Source of the DNA: Thermogemmatispora onikobensis
Lineage (GTDB): Bacteria > Chloroflexota > Ktedonobacteria > Ktedonobacterales > Ktedonobacteraceae
Length of the DNA: 64,000 nucleotides
Assembly: GCF_001748285.1 (NCBI RefSeq)
Contig: NZ_BDGT01000024.1
Span: forward strand, 1 to 64,000
Direction of reading: 5' to 3'
Positions within the stretch are counted from its first letter, which is position 1. Every line of letters starts with the position of its first letter. Position numbers and translations under genes: made by a program. Positions 24,721-36,221 of this stretch are shown piece after piece. The notes under the pieces were generated by a model. It was not told the DNA's origin. It searched no databases and saw nothing but the letters and a program-made list of their open reading frames with translations.

Positions 24721-27125
24721 GCGAGCACCTTTCCGGAGTCCAGGCCACGATGACAACCCGCCAGCGACAGCGCCTCTCGGTAATGGGCATTGTCCAGGGG
24801 GTAGGTTTTCGTCCCTTTGTCTACGGTCTGGCTCAGCGTCTGGGGCTGGCTGGCTTCGTGCTCAACGATAGCCGCGGGGTCACCATCGAGGTGGAAGGAC
24901 CGGCAGAGGCCCTGACTCGCTTTCGCCAACTGCTGCTGGCCGAGGCGCCGACGCTGGCGCGTATCGAGAGAATCACGGTCGAGATGCTGCCACCCCGGCA
25001 CGAGATGGCCTTTGTAATTGGGCAGAGTCAGGAGGGCCACGAGCGAACCACGCTGGTCTCCCCCGATATGGCCACCTGCGCTGATTGCCTGCGCGAGTTA
25101 TTTGACCCAGCGGATCGTCGCTATCGCTACCCATTCATTAATTGCACTAATTGCGGGCCGCGTTTCACCATCATTCAAGATGTCCCCTACGATCGTGAGC
25201 AGACGACCATGCGCGTCTTCGTCATGTGTCCTGCCTGTCGGGCCGAGTACGAGGACCCGGCCAATCGGCGCTTTCATGCCCAGCCCAATGCCTGCCCGCG
25301 CTGTGGGCCGCGGGTCCAGCTAGAGCTGTGGACTGAGGGGGAGCTGGTCCTCGTGGCCAGCGGCCCAGAGGTCGAGGAGGCGACCCCCATTGAGCAGGTA
25401 GCTCGGCTGCTTACTCAGGGGGCGCTTCTGGCCATCAAGGGCCTGGGCGGCTATCATCTGGCCTGTGATGCCCTCAACGCCGTCGCTGTCCAGCGGCTGC
25501 GGCGACGCAAGCGTCGTGAAGCCAAACCCTTCGCCTTGATGGTACCCGATCTGGAAACGGCGCAGCGTCTCTGCTTTGTCAGCGAGGCCGAGGCGACCTT
25601 GTTACAGTCGCCGCGCCGGCCTATTGTCCTGCTTGAGCAGCGGCCTGCCTCTCCCATCGCGCCCGCCGTGGCCCCGGGCTACCGGACTCTGGGCCTCATG
25701 CTGCCCTATACCCCCTTGCATCATCTCCTGCTGCACGCCTTTGCCCAGGCCCTTCCCGCCGGGCGTCTGCCGGTGCTCGTCATGACGAGCGGCAACCTCA
25801 GTGAGGAACCGATCGCCTACCGCGACGATGAGGCGCGTCAGCGTCTGGCGGCCATTGCTGATGGCATGCTCAGCCACAACCGCGTCATCCACATGCGCTG
25901 CGACGACTCGGTCACGCGCCTGGTGGCTGGAGGCGAGCAACTCCTGCGCCGCTCGCGGGGGTATGTGCCGGAGCCGATCACGCTGGCCTTTGAGCTGCCG
26001 CGTCCGCTACTGGCCTGCGGGGGCCATCTCAAAAACACCTTCTGTCTGGGCAAAGGGCGGCAGGCGTTTGTCGGGCACCACATTGGCGATCTAGAGAACC
26101 TGGAGACCCTGGCCTCCTTCCGCGAGGGTATTCGCCATTTCCAGCGCCTCTTTGGCATCGCACCCGAGGCTGTGGCCTATGATCTGCATCCCGACTATCT
26201 GGCGACCCGCTATGCGCTGGACAGCGACATAGAGCTGCGCCTTGGCGTCCAGCATCACCATGCCCACATCGCCAGTGTCCTGGCCGAGCACGGCCTGAGT
26301 GGGCCGGTGATCGGCATTGCTGCCGACGGGACGGGCTACGGTACCGATGGGGCGATCTGGGGCTGTGAGATCCTGCTGGCCGATCTCTGCGGCTTCGAGC
26401 GCCTGGCCCATCTGGCCTATGTGCCGCTCCCTGGAGGAGAGCAGGCGGTCCGCCAGCCGTGGCGCATGGCGGCGGTCTATCTGGCGCAGACCTACGGCGA
26501 GCGCTTTCTCACCCTTGACATCCCCTTCGCGCGGCGTCTCGACCGCAGCACCTGGCGCATTCTGGCGCAGATGATCGCGCGCGGCCTCAACTCGCCGCTG
26601 ACTTCCAGTCTGGGGCGCCTCTTCGATGCCGTCGCCGCCATCCTCGGCCTGCGCGACGAGGTGTTCTATGAAGGCCAGGCGGCCATCGAGCTGGAGATGC
26701 TCGCCAGCGCTGTGCCACCCGACGACCAGCCGTCTTATCCCTACGCTCTCCTGCGTCCTGGTCAGGGACCACTTCAGATAGACGTTTCTCCCCTGCTCAC
26801 CGCGCTGGTCGATGATCTCCAGCGCGGCGGTGAAGTGGCGCGTCTGGCTCGTCGCTTTCATCGCTCGCTGGTGGTCATGTTCAGCGACCTTTGCCAGCGG
26901 ATCAGGGAGCGCACTGGTCTCTCCCAGGTCGCACTCAGCGGCGGCGTCTTTCAGAACCGCCTGCTTCTGGAAGAACTGGTCAACGACTTGCAAGCCAACG
27001 GCTTTCACGTCTATCTCAATCGCCGTGTCCCCCCGAACGATGGCGGTTTGAGTCTGGGGCAACTGGCCGTCGCGGCGGCCCGCCTGGCGGCGGGGAGTGA
27101 ATGCAGCTCTGTATCTGCAAAGTGA
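24717..27125 (+). CDS. hypF: Carbamoyltransferase HypF
   Basis: Makes the cyanide ligand precursor: it carbamoyl-adenylates carbamoyl phosphate and transfers the carbamoyl group to the C-terminal cysteine of HypE. Domain order over 802 residues is acylphosphatase (15-105; GIVQGVGFRPFVYGLAQRL), two zinc fingers (CADCLREL, CTNCGPRF, CPACRAEY, CPRCGPR; about 120-200), a YrdC-like domain (about 215-400) and a Kae1-like domain (about 430-790) with VQHHHAHIASVLAEHG and SGGVFQNRLLLE. The length and motifs are complete. Confidence 0.96.
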   Translation: MSEHLSGVQATMTTRQRQRLSVMGIVQGVGFRPFVYGLAQRLGLAGFVLNDSRGVTIEVEGPAEALTRFRQLLLAEAPTLARIERITVEMLPPRHEMAFVIGQSQEGHERTTLVSPDMATCADCLRELFDPADRRYRYPFINCTNCGPRFTIIQDVPYDREQTTMRVFVMCPACRAEYEDPANRRFHAQPNACPRCGPRVQLELWTEGELVLVASGPEVEEATPIEQVARLLTQGALLAIKGLGGYHLACDALNAVAVQRLRRRKRREAKPFALMVPDLETAQRLCFVSEAEATLLQSPRRPIVLLEQRPASPIAPAVAPGYRTLGLMLPYTPLHHLLLHAFAQALPAGRLPVLVMTSGNLSEEPIAYRDDEARQRLAAIADGMLSHNRVIHMRCDDSVTRLVAGGEQLLRRSRGYVPEPITLAFELPRPLLACGGHLKNTFCLGKGRQAFVGHHIGDLENLETLASFREGIRHFQRLFGIAPEAVAYDLHPDYLATRYALDSDIELRLGVQHHHAHIASVLAEHGLSGPVIGIAADGTGYGTDGAIWGCEILLADLCGFERLAHLAYVPLPGGEQAVRQPWRMAAVYLAQTYGERFLTLDIPFARRLDRSTWRILAQMIARGLNSPLTSSLGRLFDAVAAILGLRDEVFYEGQAAIELEMLASAVPPDDQPSYPYALLRPGQGPLQIDVSPLLTALVDDLQRGGEVARLARRFHRSLVVMFSDLCQRIRERTGLSQVALSGGVFQNRLLLEELVNDLQANGFHVYLNRRVPPNDGGLSLGQLAVAAARLAAGSECSSVSAK

Positions 27126-27240
27126 ACCGGCGTGAGAACCGGGCCGGCCTTTGACAGCTGCCATCAGCCGCGCAGGCTCAGCGTGCACAGGAGCGCGACG
27201 TCCTGGTTGGTTGCCACAATCCAAGAGAGGAGCCAGTCCG

Positions 27241-27513
27241 ATGTGTCTGGGAATTCCTGGTCAAGTGCTTGAAATCGTAGACGAGGCCAACTCGATTGCG
27301 CGTGTTGACGTCTCGGGCGTCAAGCGCAACGTCAGTGTTGCCCTGGTGCGCTCGGAAGGAATTGCCCCCGGCGACTGGGTGCTCATCCACGTCGGCTTTG
27401 CCATGAGCAAAATCGATGAAGTGGAGGCGCAGGAGACGCTCAAAGCGCTCCAGCTAATGGGGGACGTCTACACCGATGAGCTGAAGCTTCTGGGCTCCAG
27501 CCAGATCGAGTAG
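27241..27513 (+). CDS. hypC: Hydrogenase assembly chaperone HypC
   Basis: Carries the Fe(CN)2CO unit with HypD and docks it to the large subunit. It is 90 residues beginning MCLGIPGQVLEI; Cys2, exposed after Met removal, is the iron ligand. HVGFAMSKID holds the second conserved block with its histidine. Upstream in-frame codons were rejected because Cys2 must follow the start; AGAGAGGAG lies at a good distance. A second HypC-like gene follows two genes downstream. Confidence 0.95.
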   Translation: MCLGIPGQVLEIVDEANSIARVDVSGVKRNVSVALVRSEGIAPGDWVLIHVGFAMSKIDEVEAQETLKALQLMGDVYTDELKLLGSSQIE

Positions 27514-27539
27514 TGATGAGGGAGGAGGACGATCAGCGC

Positions 27540-28151
27540 ATGTCTCCAGAGGCGCAAGAACCGCTTGAGGCCGTACTAGAGCGGCGCTTTGGCCTCAGTA
27601 CCAGTCTACCGGCGCTCTTCTTTGAGCGCGAGGCGCCGCGCATCGCCGAAGCCTGCTGGGCGATGGCCCGCCGCTTTCATCAAGGTGGGCGCCTGCTGGC
27701 CTTTGGCAATGGGGCCTGGGCCTCCGACGCACAACACGTCTCGGTCGAATTCGTCCATCCGGTCATTGTCGGCAAGCGCGCTTTACCGGCTCTGGCCCTG
27801 ACCAACGATAGTGCCACGCTCAGCGGCCTCATGGCTGGCGGACGGACTGACAGGCCCTTTAGCGAACAGCTGCGTGTCCTGGCGCGGCCCCAGGATATCG
27901 CCCTCGGCTTCTCGCCAGACGGGTGCTGTGCCAACGTCCTGGCCGCCCTGGCGCAGGCGCGGCAGATGGGCCTGCTCACCCTGGCAATGCTAGGCGGCGA
28001 TGGAGGGTTGATCACTGCCGAGGCCGTCGACTATCGCTTTGTCGTGCCCGCCGACGATCCGCTGGTCATCCAGGAGGTCCATGAAACGCTCTATCACGTC
28101 CTCTGGGAACTGGTGCATGTCTTTTTCGAACACGAGGGGTTGCTGCAATGA
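27540..28151 (+). CDS. GmhA-like SIS-domain protein 1 (phosphate loops degenerate)
   Basis: 203 residues from ATG 27540, which has GGGAGGAGG 11 bases upstream (starts at 27513 or 27516 are also possible). Overall it matches sedoheptulose-7-phosphate isomerase (GmhA), and the four zinc-site positions are kept: His and Glu in SDAQHVSVEF, and Gln and His in VIQEVHETLYH. Both sugar-phosphate-binding loops are altered: GNGGS is GNGAW, and STSGNS is SPDGCC. It is therefore unlikely to bind a sugar phosphate alone. It is encoded between hypC and the HypC-like gene, and overlaps the latter by 4 bases. SIS proteins occur in related hydrogenase operons; their role is unknown. Confidence 0.82.
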   Translation: MSPEAQEPLEAVLERRFGLSTSLPALFFEREAPRIAEACWAMARRFHQGGRLLAFGNGAWASDAQHVSVEFVHPVIVGKRALPALALTNDSATLSGLMAGGRTDRPFSEQLRVLARPQDIALGFSPDGCCANVLAALAQARQMGLLTLAMLGGDGGLITAEAVDYRFVVPADDPLVIQEVHETLYHVLWELVHVFFEHEGLLQ

Positions 28152-28459
28152 AACCGGAATCCGAGCGCATCTCTCCCGCTCTGTCGCCAAGCGTGCCATT
28201 GCGACCGCTCTGTCAGCCCGATCCCGAAGGGCACTGTCCCACCTGTGCGGACGAGGCGGTGGCGGTGACGGTTCTCAGTGTCGACCAGGCCGCCGGCCTG
28301 GCCTGCGTCCGTCTGGGCCTGGGCGAGGCCCTGATCGACATCACCCTGCTTGGGGAGGTGCAGCCGGGTGAGCGCCTGCTTGTGCATGGCGGCGTTGCCC
28401 TGGAGCGGCTCGACGAGGCGGCGGAGCCGGCTCGTGAGGAGCACGGTCCCTCTGCCTGA
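28148..28459 (+). CDS. HypC/HupF-like protein with Cys-rich N-terminus
   Basis: 103 residues. The C-terminal 65 follow the HypC fold (DEAVAVTVLSVDQAAG, then LGEVQPGERLLVHGGVALERL, including the histidine seen in HypC). The N-terminus lacks the Met-Cys start that HypC needs to hold iron. Instead it has CQPDPEGHCPTC about 22-33 residues in, which could be an alternative metal or thiol site. It may be a chaperone specialised for another step or partner. It overlaps SIS protein 1 by 4 bases and is followed by SIS protein 2 after 48 bases. Confidence 0.78.
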   Translation: MKPESERISPALSPSVPLRPLCQPDPEGHCPTCADEAVAVTVLSVDQAAGLACVRLGLGEALIDITLLGEVQPGERLLVHGGVALERLDEAAEPAREEHGPSA

Positions 28460-28507
28460 GCTGTTCAGCCTGGGTCACCTTCACGAAGGAAAGCGAGCGA
28501 GCCAGCC

Positions 28508-29216
28508 ATGAGCCATGACCTTGAGCATAGCGAGCCGGTCCAAGGCTCGGAGTACGATCGCCTCTTTTATCCCTATCTCTTTGCGGGTGGCAAGGTCAGT
28601 CTGGAGGAGGTCCTCAGCCAGGTCCGGCATTCCACCCTGGAGAAGTGCCGCGAGGTCATCGCCCTGCGTCAGGCGACCCTGGCCATCGCGCGCGAGGCGC
28701 TGCTGGCGGCGGCCCAGGCGATGGCCCGGGCCTTCGCTGCCGGGGCGACCCTGCTGGCCTTTGGCAATGGGGGCAGTACCACCGATGCCCAGGACCTGGT
28801 GACCGAGCTGCTCCATCCGCCCTTCTCTCACTGGCGGGCGCTGCCGGCCATTGCCCTCACCAACGACATCGCCGTCGTCACGGCGGTGGGCAACGATGTC
28901 GGCTTCGAGAATATCTTTACGCGCCAGGTCATCGCCTTCGGGCGACCCGGCGATATTGCCGTGGGCATCTCTACCAGCGGCAACTCGCTCAATGTCCTGC
29001 ACGCCTTTGAGCAGGCCAAAAAACAGGGCTTGCTCACTGTGGGCCTGGCTGGCTACGACGGCGGCAAAACCAGGCGCTCGCCGGCGGTGGACTACTGTCT
29101 CGTCTCCCCCGGCGATCACATCCCGCGCATTCAGGAGGCGCAGGCCACTGTCTACCACGCCCTCATCGAGCTGGTGCAGGCCCTCTTAGCCGCACAGAAA
29201 GGGAGAGCTGACAGCG

Positions 29217-29230
<14 letters not shown>
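28508..29230 (+). CDS. GmhA-like SIS-domain protein 2 (phosphate loops intact)
   Basis: 240 residues with a 45-residue N-terminal extension and then a GmhA-type SIS domain. The phosphate-binding loops are intact: FGNGGS (85-90) and GISTSGNS (153-160), as is AVGNDVGFENIF. Of the zinc-site positions, the first His is replaced by Asp (D96 in TDAQDLVTEL), while E100, Q209 and H217 remain. The changes are roughly complementary to those in SIS protein 1, which suggests that the two form a mixed oligomer. Its C-terminus overlaps the HypD start by 14 bases. Confidence 0.84.
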
Positions 29231-30356
<1,126 letters not shown>

Positions 30357-30488
30357 ACGGCAGCGAGGGCCAGACAGGCAACCCGGCCCTGATGAAGCGC
30401 ACCAAACCCACGCAACCAGGCGAACCAGGGGAACAGGCACAGCAAGCTCCTCAATGACGAACGCAAGAAAGGAGGAAGGGAGAGAGCG

Positions 30489-31607
30489 ATGGACGTCAAG
30501 CCCGGTTCTGAGCAGGAGGCGGCGCGGCTCGACGCGGTCCTGCAGAAAATGGAGCGCGTCCGGCAGGCGCGCCGACACAAGTTCTATTTGCGTGACGAGC
30601 GCATCACGCTCAGTCACGGCAGCGGTGGCAAGGCCACCCATAACCTGATTGAGGGCGTCTTTGCCCCGGCCTTCTCCAATCCACTGCTTGACGCGCTGGA
30701 GGATGCGGCGGTCTTCTCACTGGACGGCAGCGGTCTGCAGCTGGCCTTTACGACTGACACCTATGTGGTCAGTCCCCTCTTCTTTGCCGGCGGCGACATC
30801 GGCAAACTGGCCGTGCACGGCACCATCAACGATCTGGCGATGGCCGGGGCTCAACCGCTCTATCTATCAGCGAGCTTCATCCTGGAAGAGGGCTTTTCCA
30901 TTGCGGAGCTGCGACGCATCGTCGCCTCCATGCAGGAGGCGGCCAGTCAGGCCGGGGTGGCCATCGTCACCGGCGACACAAAGGTCGTGCAGCGCGGCAA
31001 AGGGGATGGCGTCTTCATCAATACCGCCGGCGTCGGACTGCGACGTGCGCACTGGCCGCTCGGGCAGACCTGTCTGCAGCCGGGCGACGCTGTGCTCCTC
31101 AGCGGCAGTGCGGGCGACCACGGGATTGCCATCATGCTGGCGCGCGAGACCCTCGATATCGAAACCGATATCCAGAGCGATACGGCGCCGCTGCATACGC
31201 TGGTAGCGGCCTTGTTCGAGGCTCTTGGCGAGCGTGTGCATTGTCTGAAAGACCCGACCCGCGGCGGCGTGGCCACGGCCCTCAACGAAATGGCCCTGGC
31301 CTCCGAAGTGGCCATTGGCCTTGACGAGCAGGCGATCCCCGTGCATCCCGGAGTGCGTGGCGCCTGTGAGATCCTGGGACTCGACCCGCTCACCATTGCC
31401 AACGAGGGCAAGTTGCTGGCTGTGGTGGCCCCCGAAGCGGCAGAGCAGGCCCTGGCCGTCATGCGCGCACATCCTCTGGGACGAGAGGCGGCTATCATCG
31501 GCAGCGTCCAGGCCGAACCGCCCGGCATCGTCTTTCTGCGCACGGAGATCGGCGGTATGCGTGTCCTCGATATGCTCGTCGGTGATCCGCTCCCCCGCAT
31601 CTGTTAA
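30489..31607 (+). CDS. hypE: Hydrogenase maturation protein HypE
   Basis: PurM/AIRS-family dehydratase that converts its C-terminal carbamoyl-thiocarboxamide to thiocyanate with ATP, giving the cyanide ligands. It has 372 residues. The family block ITLSHGSGGKATHNLI, GDIGKLAVHGTINDLAMAG, VTGDTKVV and LKDPTRGGVATALNEMA are all visible, and the protein ends in PRIC with the essential terminal cysteine. About 40 extra N-terminal residues precede the core. AAAGGAGGAAGGG precedes the ATG. It is the last gene of the hydrogenase operon. Confidence 0.96.
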   Translation: MDVKPGSEQEAARLDAVLQKMERVRQARRHKFYLRDERITLSHGSGGKATHNLIEGVFAPAFSNPLLDALEDAAVFSLDGSGLQLAFTTDTYVVSPLFFAGGDIGKLAVHGTINDLAMAGAQPLYLSASFILEEGFSIAELRRIVASMQEAASQAGVAIVTGDTKVVQRGKGDGVFINTAGVGLRRAHWPLGQTCLQPGDAVLLSGSAGDHGIAIMLARETLDIETDIQSDTAPLHTLVAALFEALGERVHCLKDPTRGGVATALNEMALASEVAIGLDEQAIPVHPGVRGACEILGLDPLTIANEGKLLAVVAPEAAEQALAVMRAHPLGREAAIIGSVQAEPPGIVFLRTEIGGMRVLDMLVGDPLPRIC

Positions 31608-31641
31608 GTTTCTTCCTCTTCTGCTCCCCTCGAACACTCCA

Positions 31642-31672
31642 AGCGCTCGCCTGAAGCTAGAAGGTGAGCGCT
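31642..31672 (+). terminator. Hairpin after hypE
   Basis: AGCGCTCGCCT (31642-31652) pairs with AGGTGAGCGCT (31662-31672) over 11 positions including one G-T pair, with a 9-base loop. It lies 35 bases after hypE. No T-run follows, so it may be a processing or partial termination structure. Confidence 0.45.
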
Positions 31673-31819
31673 ATGCTCATTCCGGGAAGCCCTTCTCTAC
31701 CTGTGAGCAGCCTCCTATATCATCAGAAGTCACAGATATTGAGCAATATAAATAGAGGGGGTCTGGCGTTTCTATTACGTAGAAAGCTCGCTGTCGTAAT
31801 ATGCTTGCAGGAGAACAAC

Positions 31820-32743
31820 ATGCTAGAATCATCGTTTCTATTGCCTGACAGGGGCCGAATCAGTACTTCTCAGCGGCAGAACCTCGTGAGGAGCTGGCTC
31901 GGCAAGCAGCTGCTGGGGCTACTGCTCGCTATGGGGTTACTCCTGGCCGGTGGGAGAGTGGCCCTGGCCGAGAGCGTCACTGTCAGCGACAGAGCAGGGG
32001 TCTTGGATGTGGCTCGTGTCAAGAGCGAGGGGGCGAAGTTACCCTATCCGTTGGAGGTCGATACGACCAACAGCTTCAGCGGCAGCCAGGCAGACTTTGA
32101 GGGCTATGCGCGTGGACGGGTGAGTGCAGCCGAGCTGCTAATTGTGATTGCCATCGACACGGTCCATCGCTGGGTCTATATTGAGTCGGGCAATGCGGTC
32201 CCGCTCTCAGATAGCGAGGCGGAGGATGCCTACACGGCCTTCAAGGAGCACTACCGCGATGGGAGCTACACGGGGGCAACGCTGGCGGCCATCCAGTCGC
32301 TGGAAGAGAGCCTGACCGGGCTGACCGAGACTTCATCGCCTGATGGATCGTCAGGTAGCGTCAATCAAGGCTTTGATTGGACACGGGTGGTCTGGCCTGG
32401 CTGTTTCTGTATCTCTACTGTCGCCATTTTCTTCTTAGCCGTTGGGGCTGCTGCCAATGAGGATGCAGCTCGGCAGCGTAGGAGGTATCGAGGAGGTAAA
32501 TCCAGCACTGGCTTTGGGAGAAGCAGCTATGGAGGAGGCTTCAGCGGCACTGGAGGAGGAGCCGGTTGGGGCTTCAGCGACAGCGGTGGGAGTGCAGGAG
32601 GGAGCTTCAGCGACAGCGGTGGGAGTGCAGGAGGGAGCTTCAGCGACAGCGGTGGGAGTGCAGGAGGGAGCTTCAGCGACAGCGGTGGGAGTGCAGGAGG
32701 GAGCTTCAGCGACAGCGGTGGAGGAGCTGGCGGGAGCTTTTAG
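31820..32743 (+). CDS. Secreted/membrane TPM-domain protein with Ser-Gly repeat tail
   Basis: 307 residues. A signal-like hydrophobic segment (LLGLLLAMGLLLAGG, about 37-51) ends in ALAESV. A TPM/YgcG-type domain follows (SVTVSDRAGVLDVARV, then LLIVIAIDTVHRWVYIESG). Next comes a membrane helix (CFCISTVAIFFLAVGAAA) and a Gly/Ser-rich tail with five 11-residue units of the type FSDSGGSAGGS. Other TPM proteins act in photosystem II repair or as phosphatases; the role here is unknown. The start at 31820 has CAGGAG upstream. It is a paralogue of the next gene. Confidence 0.75.
   Translation: MLESSFLLPDRGRISTSQRQNLVRSWLGKQLLGLLLAMGLLLAGGRVALAESVTVSDRAGVLDVARVKSEGAKLPYPLEVDTTNSFSGSQADFEGYARGRVSAAELLIVIAIDTVHRWVYIESGNAVPLSDSEAEDAYTAFKEHYRDGSYTGATLAAIQSLEESLTGLTETSSPDGSSGSVNQGFDWTRVVWPGCFCISTVAIFFLAVGAAANEDAARQRRRYRGGKSSTGFGRSSYGGGFSGTGGGAGWGFSDSGGSAGGSFSDSGGSAGGSFSDSGGSAGGSFSDSGGSAGGSFSDSGGGAGGSF
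32573..32737 (+). repeat. Five 33-base coding tandem repeats
   Basis: Five copies of a 33-base unit beginning TTCAGCGACAGCGG, in frame, encode FSDSGGSAGGS. The first four are identical at DNA level and the fifth diverges, which indicates recent expansion. Confidence 0.9.
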
Positions 32744-32867
32744 TTGGGCAGTGTGGATAGGGCCGAACCTTGCTGTCAACCCCGGCCCTAGATCATCCGT
32801 ATAAATAGCGTGGCATGGAGCAACAAAGTGCGCCATGATAGGGCAAAAAGAGGAGGGGAACGTATTC

Positions 32868-33896
32868 ATGATTCTCACACAAGCACCATCTAGTGGGCCA
32901 GATGCTGATCAGCAAAGGGGGCCGTTCCGGTCTGCTCGCCCTCGTAGGTTCAGTGTACTGCGGCCACTACTGGCGCTACTACTCGCCGGCTTCCTGCTCA
33001 TGCTGACCAGCGCAGCTGCCCTGGCCGATAGCGTGACCATCAGTGATGGGGCCGGCGTTCTTGATAAAGGTCGCGTCCAAAGCGAAGCGGCAAAACTGCC
33101 CTACCCCATCGCTATCTATACGACCAACTCCTTCACTGGCAGCCAGTCCGACTTTGAGGCGCGCACACAAAGCCATGTCACCAACTCGCGTCTCATTGTC
33201 ATTGCTATCGATACTGTTCATCACTGGATGTACATCAAGTCTGGCTCGCAGGTGCCGCTTTCCAACAGCGCCGCCCAAGACGCCTACAATGCCTTCAAAG
33301 ACAACTACAACAATGGGGACTATACCGGGGCCACGCTAGCGGCGATTCGCTCGCTAGAGGACTCGCTGGCAGCGGCGCGTAGCGGTGAAGGAGGCTCACC
33401 AGCCAGCTCCGGGGCTGGCGGTCTCCTATCGGGGGGTCTGGGCACGCTCTGCTGTCTTGGTCTGTTGGTCTTGATCATCGGGGGAATCATCTTCGCTGTC
33501 GTCCGGCGGCGCTCTGGCCAGAGCTGGGGTTGGGGGCGCAGGAATGTCCCCTACGAACCGACGCCTCCCGGGGGCTACCCGTACCAGGGTCCCTATCAGG
33601 GAGGGTATCCTCCTAACTATTACCCACCCAACCAGGGCGGGGGCATGAATCCCTGGGCTGCCGGTGGCCTCGGTGCCCTCGGTGGCGGCCTGATTGGCTA
33701 CGAGCTTGGCAAGATGGCTGGTGAGGGAGAGGCCCAACATCATGAAGCTGGCTTCGCCGGTGATCCCGGCCCGGGTGGGGGCGGAGACTTTGGGGGCGGC
33801 GGAGACTTCGGTGGAGGAGCTGGCGGAGACTTTGGGGGCGGTGGAGACTTTGGGGGCGGTGGAGACTTCGGCGGTGGCGATGGCGGCAGCTTCTAA
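32868..33896 (+). CDS. Secreted/membrane TPM-domain protein with Gly-Asp-Phe tail
   Basis: 342 residues, paralogous to the previous gene. A signal segment (LLALLLAGFLLMLTSAAALA) comes first, then a TPM domain (VTISDGAGVLDKGRV, LIVIAIDTVHHWMYIKSG, AQDAYNAFKDNYNNGDYTGA with its conserved ending). A membrane helix (LCCLGLLVLIIGGIIFAVV) follows, then a Pro/Tyr/Gly-rich segment and a tail of GGGGDFGGG repeats. The ATG at 32868 is preceded by GAGGAGGGG. It is likely the same transcription unit as the first TPM gene, 124 bases downstream. Its biological role is not evident. Confidence 0.78.
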   Translation: MILTQAPSSGPDADQQRGPFRSARPRRFSVLRPLLALLLAGFLLMLTSAAALADSVTISDGAGVLDKGRVQSEAAKLPYPIAIYTTNSFTGSQSDFEARTQSHVTNSRLIVIAIDTVHHWMYIKSGSQVPLSNSAAQDAYNAFKDNYNNGDYTGATLAAIRSLEDSLAAARSGEGGSPASSGAGGLLSGGLGTLCCLGLLVLIIGGIIFAVVRRRSGQSWGWGRRNVPYEPTPPGGYPYQGPYQGGYPPNYYPPNQGGGMNPWAAGGLGALGGGLIGYELGKMAGEGEAQHHEAGFAGDPGPGGGGDFGGGGDFGGGAGGDFGGGGDFGGGGDFGGGDGGSF

Positions 33897-33966
33897 ACTC
33901 TCTCTGTGCGACCCCATCTCATGAGGTCGCCCTGATCAGCGATCGGCGAACAAGCCAGAGTCAACA

Positions 33967-33999
33967 AAACAACAATAACAACAACAACAACAACAACAA
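33967..33999. repeat. (AAC)n tract
   Basis: AAC trinucleotide tract directly adjoining the atp terminator hairpin. On the minus strand it supplies a GTT-rich tail after the hairpin. Confidence 0.8.
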
Positions 34000-34029
34000 A
34001 GGAGAACGCCAGCCGATGGCGTTCTCCTT
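33999..34029 (-). terminator. Terminator of the atp operon
   Basis: AAGGAGAACGCC and GGCGTTCTCCTT form a perfect 12-base stem with a 7-base loop. On the minus strand the hairpin is followed by TTTGTTGTTGTT, a T-rich exit, so it should stop transcription coming from atpC. On the plus strand there is no T-run. Confidence 0.8.
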
Positions 34030-34127
34030 GTGCTTAAGGACAACGTCCTTGTCTACGAGCGGCTTCCGCTGACACAGCACCTTGATGAAGGTGAAGGGCC
34101 AGCGCTCCCAGATGAAGCGGAAGAGGG

Positions 34128-34580
34128 CTACTCTTCCTCGCCTGTGCTCGGGCGAATACGCCGGGTATGGCGGCGACGCGCTAGCTCTGCCACGCGCAGG
34201 CGGCTCACCGCCTGCTCCAAGGCCGCCTGTAGCTCGGCGCGCTCCACATCCGTCTGCGCCTGCTCCAGACGCTCCAGGGCCTGGCGGCGGGCCTCCTGAG
34301 CACGGGCCTCATCGATCTCCTCAGCGTGCTCAGCGGCATCGGCCAGCACCGTCACCTGATCCTCGAAGACCTCCAGGAAGCCGCCGGAGACGAAGATCGG
34401 CTCCTCGGCCTCTCCCAGACGGATCAGCAGCTCGCCCGGTGCCAGCACTGCCAGGAGCGGCGCATGGCGCGGCAGAATGCCCAGGCGTCCTTCCGTGCCC
34501 GGAGCATTCACCTGGTCCGCCTCTCCACTGTAGAGCGCCCGCTCGGCGGTCACCACCTCAACGTGCAGTCTTCCAGCCAT
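34128..34580 (-). CDS. atpC: F-ATP synthase epsilon subunit
   Basis: Rotor-stalk subunit of F1, which couples and regulates catalysis. It has 150 residues: an N-terminal beta-sandwich (LHVEVVTAERALYSGEAD, GRLGILPRHAPLLAVL, FVSGGFLEVFEDQVTVLADAA) and a C-terminal helical hairpin rich in Ala, Glu and Arg. The highly charged tail is somewhat longer than usual. It starts one base after the atpD stop and is the last gene before the terminator. Confidence 0.95.
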   Translation of the reverse strand: MAGRLHVEVVTAERALYSGEADQVNAPGTEGRLGILPRHAPLLAVLAPGELLIRLGEAEEPIFVSGGFLEVFEDQVTVLADAAEHAEEIDEARAQEARRQALERLEQAQTDVERAELQAALEQAVSRLRVAELARRRHTRRIRPSTGEEE

Positions 34581-34581
34581 A

Positions 34582-36042
<1,461 letters not shown>

Positions 36043-36221
36043 TCACTACCAGCAAGGCGCGTCAGCCTGCTCGCAAGCCTGCTGCATCCATCCCGCTTCC
36101 GTTCAGCGTTCGTTTCGTTACAGACTATTACGTGTCCCTGATAGAAACCGTTGCCCACAGCAACGGACAGGCTCGCGCCGGGTGGCCATGACCGACCGAC
36201 CAGGCGCGAAGGCTGACTACA

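Noticed and set aside
26091-27224. Long minus-strand open frame
   Set aside because: Antisense to hypF; no ribosome site and low-complexity translation.
32573-32737. Repeat array considered as CRISPR
   Set aside because: Units are contiguous without spacers and are in frame inside a protein gene.
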